A DNA stretch of 37,648 nt from an uncultured Muribaculaceae bacterium (GTDB taxonomy: Bacteria > Bacteroidota > Bacteroidia > Bacteroidales > Muribaculaceae). Location of the stretch: positions 1-37,648 of the forward strand of contig CAJTYH010000029.1 in the NCBI GenBank assembly GCA_910583675.1. The letters run 5' to 3'. The position numbers and the translations under genes are program-made. The stretch's first letter is position 1, and every line of letters starts with the position of its first letter. Shown piece by piece: positions 1 through 8,759 of this stretch. The notes beneath the pieces were generated by a model, which saw only the letters and a list, made by a program, of their open reading frames with translations, searched no databases and was not told where the DNA came from.

Positions 1-76
1 ATATGTTTTACAGCATATTTTTTAACGCTTAAAAAATTAACGAACTATTGTTATACCATAATTAAGTATAATTTCG

Positions 77-84
77 TAAATTTG
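77..84 (+). promoter_or_regulatory. possible -7 box of galK promoter
   Basis: TAAATTTG matches the Bacteroidetes -7 consensus TAnnTTTG and lies about 120 bp before the galK start. No TTG is found at the expected 19-21 bp upstream; the nearest is 26 bp away at 48-50. The assignment therefore rests on the -7 box alone. Confidence 0.3.
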
Positions 85-206
85 CCTTCAATAAATGCGC
101 AAGGGCATATATGACGTTTTACATCATATCATCCCAATAAAATTTATTGCGCATATATTGAATCCGCATAATAATGCAATCCTCAAATCTAAAACTATAA
201 TAAAAT

Positions 207-1340
207 ATGGAAGAAAAGATCAAAGGCATTTTCGCCGAGAAGTTTGGAGAACACGGAACGATGTACGCCTCAGCAGGTCGTATCAACCTCATTGGCGAGC
301 ACACCGACTATAACGGTGGTTTCGTTTTCCCCGGCGCGATCGACAAGGTAATCATGGCAGAAATCAAGCCGAACGGCACAGACAAGGTGCGCGTATTCTC
401 TGTCGACATCAACGAATATGCCGAATTCGGTCTGAAGGAAGAAGATGCCCCCAAACAGCAATGGGCTCGCTATATCTTCGGCATATGCCGTGAAATCATC
501 AAACGTGGCGGCAACGTGAAAGGCTTCGATGCAGTATTCGCAGGAAATGTGCCCCTCGGTGCCGGCCTCAGCTCATCAGCCGCTCTTGAAAGCTGCTTCG
601 CTTTCGCACTGAACGATCTCTTCAACGGCAATACCATCGACAAATTCGAACTGGCAAAAATCGGACAGTCCACCGAGCACAATTATTGCGGCGTGAACTG
701 CGGTATCATGGATCAGTTCGCATCCGTATTCGGAAAGAAAGACCATCTGATGCGCCTTGATTGCCGTTCAATGGAGTTTGAATATTTCCCGTTCAATATT
801 GACGGATACACACTGGTGCTCCTTGACTCGAAGGTGAAACATGCATTGGTGGACTCTCCCTACAACAAACGTCGCCAGTCTTGCGAACGTGTTGCCGCCA
901 AGCTCGGCGTGGAGACACTTCGCGACGCGACAATGGAAATGCTTGAAGCCATCAAGAGCGACATCAGCGCCGAAGATTTCTTCCGTGCGAAGTATGTGAT
1001 CGAGGAAAAACAGCGCGTGCTTGACGTATGCGACGCCCTTCAGGCCGGCGACTGCGAGACCGTAGGCAAGAAGATGTATGAGACACATGCCGGTCTTTCT
1101 AAGGACTACGAAGTGTCTTGCGAGGAACTTGACTACCTCAACGACATTGCCAAGGAATGCGGCGTTACAGGCTCCCGCATAATGGGCGGCGGTTTCGGTG
1201 GATGCACCATCAACCTCGTTAAAAACGAACTTTACAACAACTTCATCACCACGGCAAAGGCCAAGTTCAACGAAAAATACGGCCACGAACCTGTGGTTTA
1301 CCCCGTAATCATCTCTGACGGCGCACGTAAGATAAGCTGA
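207..1340 (+). CDS. galK: galactokinase
   Basis: GalK phosphorylates alpha-D-galactose to galactose 1-phosphate with ATP in the cytoplasm, the first committed Leloir step. The 377-residue length is normal for the GHMP kinase family. The N-terminal galactose-binding signature GRINLIGEHTDYNGG is at about residues 24-38. The ATP-binding motif GLSSSAALE is near residue 120 and the C-terminal GHMP motif MGGGFGGC near residue 327. The ATG at 207 places the GRINLIGEH motif at the usual distance from the N-terminus. The gene is first in a cluster with a nucleotidyltransferase and galE, but a hairpin and a palindromic element separate it from them. Very secure call. Confidence 0.97.
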   Translation: MEEKIKGIFAEKFGEHGTMYASAGRINLIGEHTDYNGGFVFPGAIDKVIMAEIKPNGTDKVRVFSVDINEYAEFGLKEEDAPKQQWARYIFGICREIIKRGGNVKGFDAVFAGNVPLGAGLSSSAALESCFAFALNDLFNGNTIDKFELAKIGQSTEHNYCGVNCGIMDQFASVFGKKDHLMRLDCRSMEFEYFPFNIDGYTLVLLDSKVKHALVDSPYNKRRQSCERVAAKLGVETLRDATMEMLEAIKSDISAEDFFRAKYVIEEKQRVLDVCDALQAGDCETVGKKMYETHAGLSKDYEVSCEELDYLNDIAKECGVTGSRIMGGGFGGCTINLVKNELYNNFITTAKAKFNEKYGHEPVVYPVIISDGARKIS

Positions 1341-1359
1341 TAGCACATAACATGCATTG

Positions 1360-1389
1360 CCCTGCAGTATATTCAGATATATTGCAGGG
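1360..1389 (+). terminator. hairpin downstream of galK
   Basis: A 13-bp stem, 12 Watson-Crick pairs plus one G-U in RNA, is formed by 1360-1372 and 1377-1389 with the four-base loop TCAG. It starts 20 nt after the galK stop. There is no clear T run after it, so it may be a terminator or an mRNA 3'-end stabiliser. Confidence 0.5.
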
Positions 1390-1397
1390 TAATATGT

Positions 1398-1585
1398 ATA
1401 AGTAAGTCATAAAAATTATTTTATATCATCGGCGAGAGATTTTTCGAGGGATTTTAGTCTGAAGATGAAGGAGTGTAGCGGGCTACACGACTGAAGATGA
1501 GGGCTAAAAGCACCGAAAAATCGCCAACGATGATATAAAGTAGTTAAATTCATATATGACGTAATAATTTTGATGACTTACTTAT
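1398..1585. repeat. MITE-like nested palindromic element
   Basis: This 188-bp non-coding element has 23-bp terminal inverted repeats at 1398-1420 and 1563-1585 that match at 22 of 23 positions. Inside lies a second inverted pair, TTATATCATCG at 1421-1431 and CGATGATATAA at 1528-1538, followed by ATTTTTCG (1439-1446) against CGAAAAAT (1514-1521). The centre carries the direct repeat CTGAAGATGA at 1459-1468 and 1491-1500. Between those copies is a perfect hairpin, GTGTAGC/GCTACAC at 1473-1488. Nothing in it encodes protein. The layered symmetry suggests a miniature inverted-repeat transposable element or a REP-type element. No second copy was noticed in this window. Confidence 0.7.
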
Positions 1586-1632
1586 GATCCGAAAACAATC
1601 AACAAACTACATAAATCCAATTATTATCTGAA

Positions 1633-2535
1633 ATGAAACCCACACTTTTTGTACTCGCTGCCGGTATGGGCAGCCGTTACGGAGGTCTCAAGCAACTTGA
1701 CCCTCTTGGCCCCAACGGTGAAACCATCATGGATTATTCCATTTATGATGCCCTTCAGGCCGGATTCGGCAAAGTGGTTTTCGTAATACGCAAGGACTTC
1801 GAACAGGACTTCCGTGAAAAGATCCTCTCAAAATATGAAGGCCATATACCCGTGGAAGTAGTGTTCCAGAGCACCGACAAGCTCCCCGAAGGATACAAAT
1901 GCCCCGAAGACCGCACAAAACCATGGGGAACCAATCATGCCGTACTCATGGGCAAGGACGCTATCAAGGAACCTTTCGCAGTAATAAACGCAGACGACTT
2001 CTATGGCCGCAATGCATTTGAAGTGATAGCAAAGGAACTTTCACGCGAACATGATCGCAAGGGCGACTACTGCATGGTCGGATTCCGCGTAGGCAACACA
2101 ATGACCGAGAACGGATCCGTTGCACGTGGCGTATGCGAAACTACCGACGGCAAACTCACCTCTGTGGTTGAACGCACCGCCATATCCTACGACGATGCCG
2201 GGCGCATCGTGTTCACCGACGAAAACGGCGAGATACAGACGCTTGCACCCAATACTCCGGTATCTATGAACCTCTGGGGCTTTACTCCGGATTACTTCGA
2301 CTTCAGCGAACGCGAGTTCCGCAAGTTCCTTGACAAGGATCTCAACACTCCCAAGGCAGAGTTCTTCATCCCCCTCTGCATTGACGCCCTCATCAATTCC
2401 GGAGAAGCCACTGTAAAAGTGCTTGACACCGATTCCAAATGGTTCGGAGTGACATATGCCGCAGACCGTCCCGGAGTAGTTGCCAAGTTCGCCGAACTGC
2501 ATGAAAACGGCACATATCCTGCAAAACTGTTCTAA
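1633..2535 (+). CDS. sugar-phosphate nucleotidyltransferase (NTP transferase family)
   Basis: This 300-residue protein begins with a nucleotidyltransferase fold. VLAAGMGSRYGGLKQL near residues 7-22 is the phosphate-binding loop, a variant of the usual GxGxR...PK motif. INADDFYG near residue 118 supplies the metal-binding aspartates. Family members transfer a nucleotidyl group from an NTP to a sugar 1-phosphate or related acceptor. The substrate cannot be read from sequence. Its position between galK and galE, with no galT visible, suggests it could act on galactose 1-phosphate or glucose 1-phosphate to feed GalE; that is inference. It starts just after the palindromic element and is 24 nt from galE, so the two are probably cotranscribed. 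Confidence 0.8.
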   Translation: MKPTLFVLAAGMGSRYGGLKQLDPLGPNGETIMDYSIYDALQAGFGKVVFVIRKDFEQDFREKILSKYEGHIPVEVVFQSTDKLPEGYKCPEDRTKPWGTNHAVLMGKDAIKEPFAVINADDFYGRNAFEVIAKELSREHDRKGDYCMVGFRVGNTMTENGSVARGVCETTDGKLTSVVERTAISYDDAGRIVFTDENGEIQTLAPNTPVSMNLWGFTPDYFDFSEREFRKFLDKDLNTPKAEFFIPLCIDALINSGEATVKVLDTDSKWFGVTYAADRPGVVAKFAELHENGTYPAKLF

Positions 2536-2559
2536 ATTATTCTATTCCGATAAAACGAT

Positions 2560-3594
2560 ATGAAACCAAGAATTTTGGTAACCGGAGGTACCGGATATAT
2601 AGGCTCCCACACCGTGGTAGAGCTTCAGAAAGCCGGATATCCCGTGGTCATCATAGACAACCTCTCCAACTCCAACGCAGAGGTTCTTGACGGAATCGAA
2701 CGGATCACGGGCATACGCCCTGATTTCGTGGAAGCTGACTGCACAGACATGACTGCAGTGCGTGCCCTGTTTGACAAATATACCGGCATAAAGGGTATCA
2801 TAAACTTCGCAGCAAGCAAAGCTGTAGGGGAATCCATGCAGAAACCCGTGCTGTACTACCGCAATAACCTAAATACATTGATGAATCTGCTGGACGTAAT
2901 GGCAGAACGCGATGTGAAGGGGATTGTATTCTCGTCATCATGTACAGTCTACGGAGAGCCGGACGTAAATCCTGTAACGGAGCAGTCACCTATCAAGAAG
3001 GCGACTTCTCCCTACGGCAACACAAAACAGATCTCCGAAGAAATAATCACCGACGTGATAAACGCCGGCGCGCCTTTCAAAAGCGTGATCCTGCGTTATT
3101 TCAACCCGGTTGGAGCACACCCCAGCGCCGAGATCGGAGAACTGCCCAACGGTGTACCCCAGAACCTCATCCCATTCCTCACCCAGACTGCAATCGGCAT
3201 ACGTAAGGAGCTAAGCGTATTCGGCAACGACTACAACACCCCTGACGGTTCATGCATACGCGACTACATAGATGTCGTAGACCTCGCAAAGGCACATGTA
3301 ATCGCCGTGGAGCGCATGCTTGATGACAAAAGCCCTGAAAAGATCGAGATTTTCAACCTCGGTACAGGCAACGGGCTGTCTGTTCTGGAACTCATCAACA
3401 CATTTGAAACCGCAACCGGAGTAAAGGTGCCTCACAAGATAGTCGGACGTCGTGCCGGCGACATTGAAAAAGTGTGGGCCAACCCCAAGCACGCCAATGA
3501 AGTTCTCGGCTGGAAAGCCGAGACACCGATAGCCGACACCATGCGTTCGGCATGGGCTTGGCAATGCAAACTCCGCGAACGCGGCATAATGTAA
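2560..3594 (+). CDS. galE: UDP-glucose 4-epimerase
   Basis: GalE interconverts UDP-galactose and UDP-glucose through a keto intermediate with bound NAD. The 344 residues include the Rossmann motif GGTGYIGSHT near residues 9-18. The catalytic region has SSSCTVYG near residue 125 and the YxxxK motif in SPYGNTK near residue 150. The C-terminal NPKHANEVLGW segment is typical of the family. It sits 24 nt after the nucleotidyltransferase gene and ends just before a strong terminator. The pair supports a galactose-to-UDP-sugar route; GalE also supplies UDP-galactose for surface glycans. Confidence 0.96.
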   Translation: MKPRILVTGGTGYIGSHTVVELQKAGYPVVIIDNLSNSNAEVLDGIERITGIRPDFVEADCTDMTAVRALFDKYTGIKGIINFAASKAVGESMQKPVLYYRNNLNTLMNLLDVMAERDVKGIVFSSSCTVYGEPDVNPVTEQSPIKKATSPYGNTKQISEEIITDVINAGAPFKSVILRYFNPVGAHPSAEIGELPNGVPQNLIPFLTQTAIGIRKELSVFGNDYNTPDGSCIRDYIDVVDLAKAHVIAVERMLDDKSPEKIEIFNLGTGNGLSVLELINTFETATGVKVPHKIVGRRAGDIEKVWANPKHANEVLGWKAETPIADTMRSAWAWQCKLRERGIM

Positions 3595-3620
3595 TTTAAC
3601 CGATCCGACATATCACTTTT

Positions 3621-3666
3621 CTCGCATGCGTATAACATAATGGGTACGCATGCGAGGAAATTTTTT
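3621..3666 (+). terminator. intrinsic terminator of the gal cluster
   Basis: A perfect 12-bp stem, CTCGCATGCGTA at 3621-3632 and TACGCATGCGAG at 3645-3656, is followed by a T run at 3661-3666. The T run ends only 4 nt before the first plausible murI start. An ATG at 3650 lies inside the right arm and is therefore unlikely to be used. Confidence 0.75.
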
Positions 3667-3670
3667 AAGA

Positions 3671-4510
3671 ATGGCATACATGAACAGCAGACAGAAAGGC
3701 CCAATAGGAATTTTCGACTCCGGATACGGAGGACTTACCATACTTGACGAAATACGCAAGACACTCCCAATGCACGATTACATATATCTGGGAGACAATG
3801 CAAGGGCACCGTATGGCACCCGTTCATTTGACATAGTTTACCGATTCACCCTTGAAGCAGTGCAATACCTGTTCGAACAAGGATGTCCATTGATTATCCT
3901 GGCCTGCAATACGGCCTCTGCAAAGGCTCTCCGCACCATACAGCAACATGATCTGCCCGCCATTGATCCCACCAGACGTGTACTCGGCGTGATACGCCCC
4001 ACAGTCGAGCAGCTTGGCACGCACACACGCTCAGGTCATATCGGTGTGTTCGGCACTCCCGGAACCATCCAGAGCGAAAGCTACGATATGGAAATCGCCA
4101 AACTATATCCGGGCTTCAGAACTGTCGGACATGCCTGTCCAATGTGGGTTCCACTTATAGAAAATGGTGAATCATCAAACGACGGAGCCGATTATTTTGT
4201 GAAACAGGAGTCCAACCGGATCCTTGCAAAAGATCCGCAGATCGACACAATTATCCTTGGATGCACACACTATCCACTGCTCTACAACAAAATCAGGAAA
4301 TACATACCCGCTCATATATCCCTGTTGAAACAGGGTGAGATAGTGGCATCAAGTCTGGCCGACTATCTTAGAAGACATCCGGCCATGGAAGCAAGGATCA
4401 GCCATAATGCCACAACCACCTATCTTACCACAGAAAACGCATCGAAGTTTTCCACCATGGCATCGCTGTTCCTTAACCACGAAATTGAAGCTACCACTGT
4501 AGAACTCTGA
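3671..4510 (+). CDS. murI: glutamate racemase
   Basis: MurI makes D-glutamate for peptidoglycan precursors in the cytoplasm. The first family motif GIFDSGYGGLT is near residue 13. The two catalytic cysteines are in ILACNTASA (about residue 77) and LGCTHYPLL (about residue 197). Length is about 280 residues, as expected. The open frame reaches back to 3650, but that ATG lies in a terminator stem, so I chose 3671; an ATG at 3680 is equally possible. The gene must have its own promoter or depend on readthrough. It converges on comF with 9 nt between stop codons. Confidence 0.94.
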   Translation: MAYMNSRQKGPIGIFDSGYGGLTILDEIRKTLPMHDYIYLGDNARAPYGTRSFDIVYRFTLEAVQYLFEQGCPLIILACNTASAKALRTIQQHDLPAIDPTRRVLGVIRPTVEQLGTHTRSGHIGVFGTPGTIQSESYDMEIAKLYPGFRTVGHACPMWVPLIENGESSNDGADYFVKQESNRILAKDPQIDTIILGCTHYPLLYNKIRKYIPAHISLLKQGEIVASSLADYLRRHPAMEARISHNATTTYLTTENASKFSTMASLFLNHEIEATTVEL

Positions 4511-4519
4511 CTCCCCCTG

Positions 4520-5257
4520 TCAAGTATATGTCGTATGAGCGAGCGAAAGCAACGAGATCCTTATGGATGGTACTGCATCGCGAAGCGCATGCGCGCATGC
4601 ACCGATCGTTCCACCCGTAGTTACAATATCATCCACCAGCAATACATGCAGCCCTTCCAAGTCCTTCGGAGCATGAACCTCGAAATATGAGACCGACAGG
4701 GCACGACGACGTATCGCCGATTTTCGTGTCTGCGTCGCATGAGGTCTGATTGCCTCAAGATTGTGCACTACAGGTATTCCGGTAGCCTGACTCACACCAC
4801 AGGCTATTTCCTCCGCCTGATTAAATCCTCTCCAGAATTTTTTCCAACGGTACATCGGAACCGGTACAATAGCATCTATCCCATCGAAAAAACCATCGGC
4901 AAGCAGTTCATCGGCAAACCGCCGTCCAAGATGCATGTCTATCTCCGGGTGTCCGTTATATTTGGATTTCTTTAGCATGGCTGCATACCCGGATTTACGG
5001 CTATAGAAAAACATACACGCCATCTTGCAGATTTTCGCATCGGCAGCCATACGGATCACGGGAGTTGCGGTCGGGCTTTTATGGAAATTCGTCCGTGGCA
5101 TGGCAAGTAGACAGTCAAGGCATAATACCTCCTCCCCTCTTACAAGAGCACATCCGCATACCTGACATGTTCGCGGAAATATCACATCTGCAAGTGCACC
5201 GATCCAATCACGGCACGACATCAACATCGCACGGAGGAAGCCCTTAACAAGTCCCAT
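4520..5257 (-). CDS. comF: ComF family phosphoribosyltransferase-like protein
   Basis: About 245 residues. An N-terminal zinc-ribbon segment, CQVCGCALVRGEEVLCLDCL at about residues 33-52, carries four cysteines. A C-terminal type I phosphoribosyltransferase domain has the PRPP loop VLLVDDIVTTGGT near residue 208. ComF proteins are linked to DNA uptake in transformable bacteria, but the biochemical role is unsettled and the gene is widespread in non-competent species. The ATG at 5257 overlaps the recX stop as TGATG; a GTG at 5260 is an alternative. It is the last gene of a long leftward operon. Confidence 0.9.
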   Translation of the reverse strand: MGLVKGFLRAMLMSCRDWIGALADVIFPRTCQVCGCALVRGEEVLCLDCLLAMPRTNFHKSPTATPVIRMAADAKICKMACMFFYSRKSGYAAMLKKSKYNGHPEIDMHLGRRFADELLADGFFDGIDAIVPVPMYRWKKFWRGFNQAEEIACGVSQATGIPVVHNLEAIRPHATQTRKSAIRRRALSVSYFEVHAPKDLEGLHVLLVDDIVTTGGTIGACAHALRDAVPSIRISLLSLAHTTYT

Positions 5258-5763
5258 CACGATTCATCCTCCGCTACCTCATCCGGCCATATGACAGCTG
5301 ATCTTATATACTTGGCAACCAACTCAGTCTCATAACCGCGTGAAGCCGCCGCACGGAAGAGCCTGGTTCGGCCCTCAAAGGTATTCCCCTCCTTGATGGC
5401 ACGAGCCTTCGAACGCAGAAAATCCAACAGGATTTCCCTATAAGCCTGTTCATCAACGGCATCAAGTGCCTCATCTATAAATTCGCGTGCAATGCGCTTC
5501 CCCATCAGACCATAGGCAATCTTACGCCTCCCCCAACGGTTATACATCATCTTGTCCCGCACATAAGCTGATGCAAAACGCCTGTCGTCATAAAAACGCG
5601 CCTTGCGCAAGGCCGATAGAATTTCCTCTGCATCGGAAGGACTTATCATCCATCCTTTCAGTTTTTCCTTAAGTTCCCATTCGCAATGCTCGGAACGTGC
5701 GCACATGTTCTCCAGTCTCATGCGTGCGTTTTCCTTGGAAATCTGTTTGCGGATAAATGCCAT
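5257..5763 (-). CDS. recX: RecX family regulatory protein
   Basis: The 168 residues show the all-helical, arginine- and lysine-rich repeats of RecX, including RKARFYDDRRFASAYVRD near residue 52 and GRRKIAYGLMGKRI near residue 77. RecX binds RecA and inhibits filament extension and ATPase activity. The gene is usually next to recA; here it lies between prmC and comF. Its stop overlaps the comF start and it follows prmC by 18 nt, so expression is probably coupled to the operon. Confidence 0.88.
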   Translation of the reverse strand: MAFIRKQISKENARMRLENMCARSEHCEWELKEKLKGWMISPSDAEEILSALRKARFYDDRRFASAYVRDKMMYNRWGRRKIAYGLMGKRIAREFIDEALDAVDEQAYREILLDFLRSKARAIKEGNTFEGRTRLFRAAASRGYETELVAKYIRSAVIWPDEVAEDES

Positions 5764-5781
5764 GCCTTTATATTGCCAATC

Positions 5782-6681
5782 TTATCTACGAGCTATTATG
5801 AACCGATATTTCCCATAGCTGTCACGTTCAGTCATTATGCTACCGAACCCCCTCTCATGCCCAAGCCTCACAAGATCATCAACATATACTGGATTTATCT
5901 CACAATATATTGCTCCCGCATCGTTCAGAGCAGTTTCACCAATTGAGAAAATCGCCTTATAAAACTCCAACGGATCATCGTCGGGTACGAAAAGAGCCAA
6001 TCCGGGTTCATAGTCAACCACATTACTATCCATACTCTTTTTCTCGCTTGCCGCTATATAGGGGGGATTGCTCACGATAATGTCATAGCGCTCCGCTTCA
6101 AGAAGCGATTGCCCTTCACGCGAAAACAGATCCGCCTTTATGAAATGCACAGGCGCATGCAACGATGCAGAGTTCTCTTTGGCAACTGCCAATGCCTCAG
6201 CACTTATATCCACTGCCGACACCTCCGCGAACGGCAGATTGCGTGCAAGAGCTATGGCAATGCATCCGCTACCCGTACAAAGATCCATAACCTTAAGGTC
6301 TTTCCTTTGATTATCCCTGACAATCATATCCACAAGCTCCGCAGTCTCCGGGCGCGGAATCAACGTATCACGGGTTACCTTAAGTTTCATGCCATAAAAC
6401 CATGCATTTCCGAATATATACTGAATCGGTTCATTGGCCATAAGACGTTCCACAACCGCATTGATACGATCCAATGTCATGGAGGTTACCGTTTCATTTG
6501 CCTTTATGGCTACATCCACAGCGCTCCACCCCATTATGTTCTCGAAGATAATGCGTGCCATGGCCTTTGCCTCACCCTCGCCATAGCGCGGAGCAAGCCG
6601 GCTCACTATTTCCTTAACGACGGCACATACCGACATATCAGGTTGTGGTTGTGATGTTGATCCTGTTGACATATGTGTCAT
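5782..6681 (-). CDS. prmC: peptide chain release factor N5-glutamine methyltransferase
   Basis: PrmC methylates the glutamine of the GGQ motif in release factors RF1 and RF2. The protein is 299 residues with an N-terminal helical domain and a C-terminal SAM methyltransferase domain. The SAM loop VMDLCTGSGCIAIALA is near residue 127 and the glutamine-binding motif VSNPPYIA near residue 195. IPRPETAEL near residue 104 is also typical of the family. The ATG at 6681 overlaps the neuB stop as ATGA; an in-frame ATG at 6672 is possible. Confidence 0.94.
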   Translation of the reverse strand: MTHMSTGSTSQPQPDMSVCAVVKEIVSRLAPRYGEGEAKAMARIIFENIMGWSAVDVAIKANETVTSMTLDRINAVVERLMANEPIQYIFGNAWFYGMKLKVTRDTLIPRPETAELVDMIVRDNQRKDLKVMDLCTGSGCIAIALARNLPFAEVSAVDISAEALAVAKENSASLHAPVHFIKADLFSREGQSLLEAERYDIIVSNPPYIAASEKKSMDSNVVDYEPGLALFVPDDDPLEFYKAIFSIGETALNDAGAIYCEINPVYVDDLVRLGHERGFGSIMTERDSYGKYRFIIARR

Positions 6682-7694
6682 TCTATGGTTATCAATGCGT
6701 CGGCAGAGAAGTCACGACAAGCGACTGTTCCTATGATCTTGTCCCAAAGCATTGGCGAGATGCCATTACCCGGACGTTTGACAGTGATGTTCTCTTCCGT
6801 AAGCAACTCACCCATCTTGATATCCCTCGCAGCCACGATACTTTTTCTGGCAATCTCGATATTGGGGCGCTCCGATGCGCTCACATGCTTTGAAGCACTC
6901 CCGAGCGCCTTTTCTATATTCCTTATCGCTGATACCATTGCCGATAGCTCGGATGGATCCAATGAAGCCTTATGATCCGGACCGGGAAGGGACTTATCCA
7001 ATGTGAAATGCTTCTCTATCACCTTTGCACCCAAAGCTACTGCCGCCACAGGCACTTCTATGCCGACCGTATGATCACTATAACCTACTGCTGCCACGCC
7101 CAAAGTGGCAAGGGAAATCATGGCTCTCAGATTCACATCTTCATATGGTGTAGGATATTGTGTATTGCAATGAAGAAGTATCACATTGGAGCGTGGCGTG
7201 CCTGCTTCCTCCAGCACCCTAAGGGCTGCATCAATCTCCTGTAATTCCGACATTCCGGTACTCAGTATCACCTTCCCCCCCATTTTCCCGATCGTGCGCA
7301 GATATGGCAGATTGGTGATCTCTCCCGAGGGTATTTTCCAAAAATCCATCCCGAGGTTCGCCAGACAGTCAATTGATACGAGGTCAAATGGGGTTGACAT
7401 GAAACCTATGCCGACTTTTCGGCAAATGTCTCTCAACGGGGCATAGTCATCAAGTGCGAGATGGATCTTGCGGCACATTTCCAATTGGCTTTCACCCTCT
7501 CCGGTCGTTTCCTTCTGATACTCCGCCTTTGGAGCGATGGAGGATATCACCAATTCCGGCACCGCTGTCTGAAACTTCACATAGTCGGCACCGGCAGCCT
7601 TGGCTGCGTAAACCATTTCCACGGCACGATCATAATCGCCATTATGATTCACACCGGCCTCGGCAATTATTATTACCTTATTATTACTCATCAT
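6678..7694 (-). CDS. neuB: N-acetylneuraminate/legionaminate synthase family
   Basis: NeuB-type enzymes condense phosphoenolpyruvate with an N-acylated amino sugar to form a nine-carbon nonulosonic acid. The 338 residues have the family-opening motif IIAEAGVNHNGDYDRA (about residues 8-23). HCNTQYPTP is near residue 175 and GYSDHTVGIE near residue 198. EKHFTLDKSLPGPDH follows near 225. A C-terminal SAF antifreeze-like domain begins around residue 280. Sequence alone does not separate sialic acid, legionaminic acid or related synthases; the nearby LegB-like dehydratase favours legionaminic-type chemistry. It follows the ATP-grasp gene by 19 nt. Start is 7694 or the adjacent ATG at 7691. Confidence 0.9.
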   Translation of the reverse strand: MMSNNKVIIIAEAGVNHNGDYDRAVEMVYAAKAAGADYVKFQTAVPELVISSIAPKAEYQKETTGEGESQLEMCRKIHLALDDYAPLRDICRKVGIGFMSTPFDLVSIDCLANLGMDFWKIPSGEITNLPYLRTIGKMGGKVILSTGMSELQEIDAALRVLEEAGTPRSNVILLHCNTQYPTPYEDVNLRAMISLATLGVAAVGYSDHTVGIEVPVAAVALGAKVIEKHFTLDKSLPGPDHKASLDPSELSAMVSAIRNIEKALGSASKHVSASERPNIEIARKSIVAARDIKMGELLTEENITVKRPGNGISPMLWDKIIGTVACRDFSADALITIE

Positions 7695-7713
7695 TCTAAT
7701 TGTACGTTACCAA

Positions 7714-8670
7714 TCATTCATGAGGCTTGAAAACGACATCCTCGAAATAGCGGCATGTCTTTACACCTGCCTGCCAGCTGTTGCAGACATTCAGCTCGCC
7801 ATTCTTCCAATCAGAAAGAATGAAATATGGGATATCAGCACCTGCATACACCGCACATACCGCTCCTCCACCAAGCCTTGGATTCACCTCCATGATCATG
7901 AGCCGGCCATCAGCGCGATCGCGAAGGAACTGAATTGTCACAGGCCCACGCAATTTGATGCCATCAAGCAACATGCGGCTCCGGGTCTCTATTTCATCAT
8001 CTGCGACAGTCACCGTTGACACAACCTCTCCGCCTGCGACTTCCAAACGCTTACGCGGCACCGTGCAAATGACTTTCTCACCGGAAGACACATAACAATC
8101 CACAGTAAATTCCTCTCTGTCTGCCACATATTCCTGAAAAAGGAAATCACTGGTTTCCCCTCGGCTACGCATGGCCTCAAACTCATCCTCCTCCAGAATC
8201 TTGATACCCTTGGAGGCAGAGCCATGGCGTGGCTTAGCGATTATCTCACCTGTCACCTTCTCCAGTTCCGCATTGCGTGGTGCAAGCACTCCTATGCTAC
8301 GAAAAAGTTCGTCGGCCTTGCGCTTGTCAAACATCTGCTCGGCGAGCGTTGGATTTTTAAATGGTGTCCAAACCGATGGATTCGACATGCAGTAACGTGC
8401 GGCGATACCCACAGCCGGATCAACAAACGGAATTATTATATCAATGCGATTTTCAGTTACAACCGCATGAAGATCCTCCATCAGCGACGGGTCACTCCAT
8501 CGTCTTCCCACAATCACATGTGACACTTCAGATATCGGCACCTCAGTGGAAAGCTCATATGAGAACAATACCACTTCCATCCCAAGTCTGCGACCGGCCT
8601 CTACAAAAAGACGCCCCATGGCCACACGCTTGGCGCCACCCAAAAACAATATATTTACTACCTGTCTCAT
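7714..8670 (-). CDS. ATP-grasp domain protein of the surface-sugar cluster
   Basis: About 318 residues with a carbamoyl-phosphate-synthase-like ATP-grasp fold. The N-terminal pre-ATP-grasp segment is VNILFLGGAKRVAMGR. AKPRHGSASKGI near residue 135 is the nucleotide-binding loop. IMEVNPRLGGGAV near residue 270 supplies the metal ligands. Such enzymes ligate a carboxylate to an amine or other nucleophile using ATP. The substrate is unknown. Its place between legB-like and neuB suggests it decorates or activates a nonulosonate or its precursor. The ATG at 8670 has AAAGGAG 6 nt upstream, an unusually good ribosome site for this phylum. It is preferred over an upstream extension in the open frame. 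Confidence 0.85.
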   Translation of the reverse strand: MRQVVNILFLGGAKRVAMGRLFVEAGRRLGMEVVLFSYELSTEVPISEVSHVIVGRRWSDPSLMEDLHAVVTENRIDIIIPFVDPAVGIAARYCMSNPSVWTPFKNPTLAEQMFDKRKADELFRSIGVLAPRNAELEKVTGEIIAKPRHGSASKGIKILEEDEFEAMRSRGETSDFLFQEYVADREEFTVDCYVSSGEKVICTVPRKRLEVAGGEVVSTVTVADDEIETRSRMLLDGIKLRGPVTIQFLRDRADGRLMIMEVNPRLGGGAVCAVYAGADIPYFILSDWKNGELNVCNSWQAGVKTCRYFEDVVFKPHE

Positions 8671-8759
8671 ATGCGGCTCCTTTCTTATATTACAATCGCA
8701 ACGGTGATCGTTTGTGCCAATCAACAATAGCACGAACCTATTTTTGTTAAAAAAACATC

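Noticed and set aside
3650..3670. Upstream ATG of murI
   Set aside because: It lies in the right arm of the galE terminator, so the mRNA would be structured or absent there.
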